A DNA stretch of 7,904 nt from CAYTTR01 sp964440805. GTDB lineage: Bacteria; Acidobacteriota; Aminicenantia; Aminicenantales; Aminicenantaceae. Of the stretch, positions 6,359 through 7,904 are shown piece by piece. Position 1 is the stretch's first letter; the number at the start of each line of letters is the position of its first letter. The notes under the pieces are model-generated. The model made no database searches, was not told the origin of the DNA, and saw nothing but the letters and a program-made list of their open reading frames with translations. A program made the position numbers and the translations under genes. The DNA lies in assembly GCA_964440805.1 (NCBI GenBank), contig CAYTTR010000060.1, forward strand, positions 1-7,904. Reading direction: 5' to 3'.

Positions 6359-7489
6359 ATGACGGAGAAACAAGCAAAATCCGAATATGCCAAGGCCGGA
6401 GTGGATTATACCAAGATTGAGCCGTTTAAAATGGCCATGGTGGAAACCGGCAAGAAGACTCTCCAATTCCCGAACAAGCGTGGAGTTTATATTCAACCGG
6501 AGAGCCTGGGTGCTCATGGAGTTGTCTTTGAGTATCGAGGCACCGAATCCCACTTTTGGTGCATGACTCAAGAGGGACTGGGAAATAAAAACTGGATTGC
6601 CGAATGGATGTACCAGCATGCCGGAACCAGGAGGACTTATTATGAAGGGATCGGCATTGATACGGCCTTGATGGCAGCCAATGATGTTATCTGCCAGGGC
6701 GCTCTCCCGGTAATCTATACCGATGAGGTAGCGGCAGGCGACAGCGAGTGGTTTATGGACGAGAGACGAAGCCATGACCTGGCGGAAAGTTTCTACAAGG
6801 CCTGCGAGATGTGCGGCATGGCCCTGCCGGCCGGCGAATCTCCTGCCCTCCGTTACCTGGTCAAGGCTGAGCCGCCGGTGCAGAGCTGTCCTTCTTTGTC
6901 CGGCTGTGTGACGGGGATTATTGCTCCGCGGGATAGAATGATAACCGGAGAAAAACTCTCAGTCGGAGACCGCATAATCGGAGCAAAATCTTCAGGACTG
7001 CATGCCAATGGAATTTCCTTAGTAATAAAGCGAGCCCTGACCTTGAAAGATAAATTTCTCCATGTCCTTCCCAATGGAAAAACCCTGGGCGAAGAAGCAC
7101 TTATTCCCACCTGTTCATACGTCAAGCTGGTCGAGGCTCTCCAGGAAGAAAATATCGAAATCCACTCCCTTCTCGGAGGCACAGGGGGAGGGATTGCCAA
7201 GATTGCTTATGCCAAAAAGCCGTTCACTTACCGGATTAAAAACTGGGTGAACGAGATTCCCCCTCTTTTCCGGTTCATGCTGGAGATAGGGGTCAGCCTT
7301 GATGACTGCCTGACGACATTCAACTGGGGGATCGGATTTTACATTTTTGTTCCGGAAAAGGAAGCCGACCGGACAATTAAAGCCGGCAAAAAGGCAGGCT
7401 ATGACCTTCTTGACCTTGGTCAGGTAGAAAAAGGAGAGCGCCGCGTTGTCTTCGAGCCGGAAAGAAAAACCCTTTCAGCCGTTGAGTAA
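6359..7489 (+). CDS. PurM-like AIR synthase-related protein
   Basis: The 376-residue protein resembles phosphoribosylformylglycinamidine cyclo-ligase (PurM). YAKAGVD is at 10-16. GIGIDTALMAANDVICQGA at 97-115 is the PurM GIG.D..AM..ND....GA signature. SSGLHANGISLV is at 211-222, GGTGGGIAKI at 273-282 and FNWGIGFYIFVPEKEAD at 321-337. True PurM is usually about 340-350 residues, so this is slightly long. The extra material includes residues 40-90 and a Cys-containing region around 149-183 (Cys149, 152, 177, 183). The middle GGETAEMPG-type segment of PurM is poorly kept, reading PAGESPALRY at 157-166. The gene starts one base after the PurL-like stop, with AAAGGG at 6346-6351 as ribosome site, so translation is probably coupled and the two may form a complex. 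A divergent purine cyclo-ligase is the main alternative; a new ATP-dependent amide-activating reaction is possible. Confidence 0.88.
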   Translation: MTEKQAKSEYAKAGVDYTKIEPFKMAMVETGKKTLQFPNKRGVYIQPESLGAHGVVFEYRGTESHFWCMTQEGLGNKNWIAEWMYQHAGTRRTYYEGIGIDTALMAANDVICQGALPVIYTDEVAAGDSEWFMDERRSHDLAESFYKACEMCGMALPAGESPALRYLVKAEPPVQSCPSLSGCVTGIIAPRDRMITGEKLSVGDRIIGAKSSGLHANGISLVIKRALTLKDKFLHVLPNGKTLGEEALIPTCSYVKLVEALQEENIEIHSLLGGTGGGIAKIAYAKKPFTYRIKNWVNEIPPLFRFMLEIGVSLDDCLTTFNWGIGFYIFVPEKEADRTIKAGKKAGYDLLDLGQVEKGERRVVFEPERKTLSAVE

Positions 7490-7501
7490 TAGACTGAATA
7501 C

Positions 7502-7534
7502 AGAATAAAAAATTATTTTATTCTTAGTATTTTT
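7502..7534 (+). terminator. AT-rich hairpin after the PurM-like gene
   Basis: AGAATAAAA (7502-7510) and TTTTATTCT (7516-7524) form a perfect 9-bp stem with a 5-base loop. It starts 12 bases after the stop codon, and five T follow at 7530-7534. The position fits an end of the two-gene transcript, but the stem is nearly all A-T, so termination would be weak. Confidence 0.35.
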
Positions 7535-7590
7535 ATGGTTTTCTATTTTTTCCCTGATATCACGGCTAAAACCATAAGTCAAAACAGAAC

Positions 7591-7618
7591 TTTGGGGAAA
7601 GGGACACCCCTTTCCCTG
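7591..7618. repeat. Half copy of the 736-880 repeat; GC hairpin
   Basis: AAAGGGACACCCC followed by TTTCCCTG matches, with small changes, one arm of the inverted repeat at 736-880. Locally it also forms its own stem: GGGAAAGGG (7595-7603) pairs with CCCTTTCCC (7608-7616) around ACAC. No T-run follows on either strand, so I do not call a terminator. Confidence 0.55.
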
Positions 7619-7636
7619 AAGAAAAAAGATAAATGT

Positions 7637-7798
7637 GTTTATTGCGTTACTCGCGTTTATTGGGTTAATAAAAAGGCGTGAAAAGTTTAAAGCGAGAAAG
7701 GCGAGAAGAGATAGACAAGATAAACGAAATAAGCGAGACAAACCAGATGAATTAGATAAACCAAACAGACTGAACAGACCGAATAGACTGAAGAGATT
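7637..7798 (-). repeat. Degenerate 9-bp repeat array, locus 3 (reverse orientation)
   Basis: Eighteen nonamers fit one register: GTTTATTGC, GTTACTCGC, GTTTATTGG, then purine-rich units such as AGCGAGAAA, GGCGAGAAG, AGATAGACA, AGATAAACG, AGACAAACC, AGATAAACC, GAACAGACC and GAATAGACT. The reverse complement reads like locus 1: a pyrimidine-rich half (GGTTTATCT units), then GGCGAGAA-type sequence, then ATAAACGC units. The frame from 7635 to 7817 gives a 60-residue chain of tripeptides of the form D/N-K/R-x, a consequence of the 9-base period. I do not call it a gene because it has no ribosome site and the period is shared with non-coding copies. Confidence 0.8.
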
Positions 7799-7807
7799 TT
7801 TTTTATT

Positions 7808-7837
7808 TTCAAGCTAATTAAACCTTTTTTCTATAAT
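7808..7837 (+). promoter_or_regulatory. Putative promoter of the gene entering at 7885
   Basis: TATAAT at 7832-7837 is a perfect -10 box, and TTCAAG at 7808-7813 is a poor -35 at 18 bases. Transcription would start near 7844, leaving a leader of about 40 bases before the ATG at 7885. Confidence 0.45.
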
Positions 7838-7884
7838 TCACCTCTTTAAGGAAGCATCCCCAAAACCGTGATAAGAGGAAGAGT

Positions 7885-7904
7885 ATGGGATTCGTCACCC
7901 GCTC
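7885..7904 (+). CDS. Start of an unidentified gene, cut by the window end
   Basis: ATG at 7885 opens a frame reading MGFVTR before the window ends. AGAGGA at 7874-7879 lies five bases upstream as ribosome site, and a TATAAT box stands about 47 bases upstream. Six codons are too few to identify a product. CCTCTT at 7841-7846 is complementary to AAGAGG at 7873-7878, so a leader hairpin could cover the ribosome site. Confidence 0.5.

Noticed and set aside
7635..7817. 60-residue charged tripeptide-repeat frame
   Set aside because: The repeats follow from the 9-base DNA period shared with non-coding arrays at 3200 and 4777, and there is no ribosome site.

Overview
The window looks like a stretch of a bacterial chromosome, most likely from an uncultivated, probably anaerobic lineage. 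The signs are a ferredoxin-domain DUF362 protein, Shine-Dalgarno sites, sigma-70-like promoters, a tRNA gene without an encoded CCA end, and long intergenic spaces packed with repeats. I cannot name a phylum from sequence alone. All complete protein genes are on the + strand. The only gene on the - strand is a tRNA.

Layout: (1) 99-695, a HAD-family phosphatase. (2) 736-880, a long imperfect inverted repeat. (3) 951-3189, a two-gene unit: a class V aminotransferase and, 10 bases later, a DUF362 protein with two 4Fe-4S clusters. (4) 3200-3333, a degenerate 9-bp repeat array abutting a tRNA-Pro(CGG) on the - strand with its own promoter. (5) 3498-3822, a non-coding MITE-like element with nested inverted repeats and a possible 8-bp target duplication. 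(6) 4020-4751, a DUF72/YecE protein behind a good promoter. (7) 4777-4920, a second 9-bp array, then 4921-5151, a cluster of REP-like palindromes. (8) 5254-7489, two adjacent genes of the PurM/PurL (AIR synthase-like) superfamily. (9) 7490-7884, an AT-rich hairpin, a half copy of the repeat in (2), and a third 9-bp array in the opposite orientation. (10) a promoter and the first codons of a gene that runs off the end.

Two things stand out. First, the gene pair at 5254-7489: one PurL-like half and one PurM-like protein, split, adjacent and with no other purine gene in view. The PurL-like half has the SHNHPS-type active-site signature changed to SHCSPC and carries a CxCxxC insert, so its chemistry may differ from FGAM synthase. 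Second, a dispersed family of 9-bp degenerate arrays occurs three times. Each has a pyrimidine-rich half joined in exact 9-base register to a purine-rich half. Because 9 is three codons, the arrays give spurious tripeptide-repeat reading frames.

Functionally, the aminotransferase and DUF362 protein probably share a transcript, as do the two PurM/PurL-like proteins. The other genes look independent. The PurL/PurM-like pair reads as richer in G+C than the HAD and DUF72 genes; I judged this by eye only.
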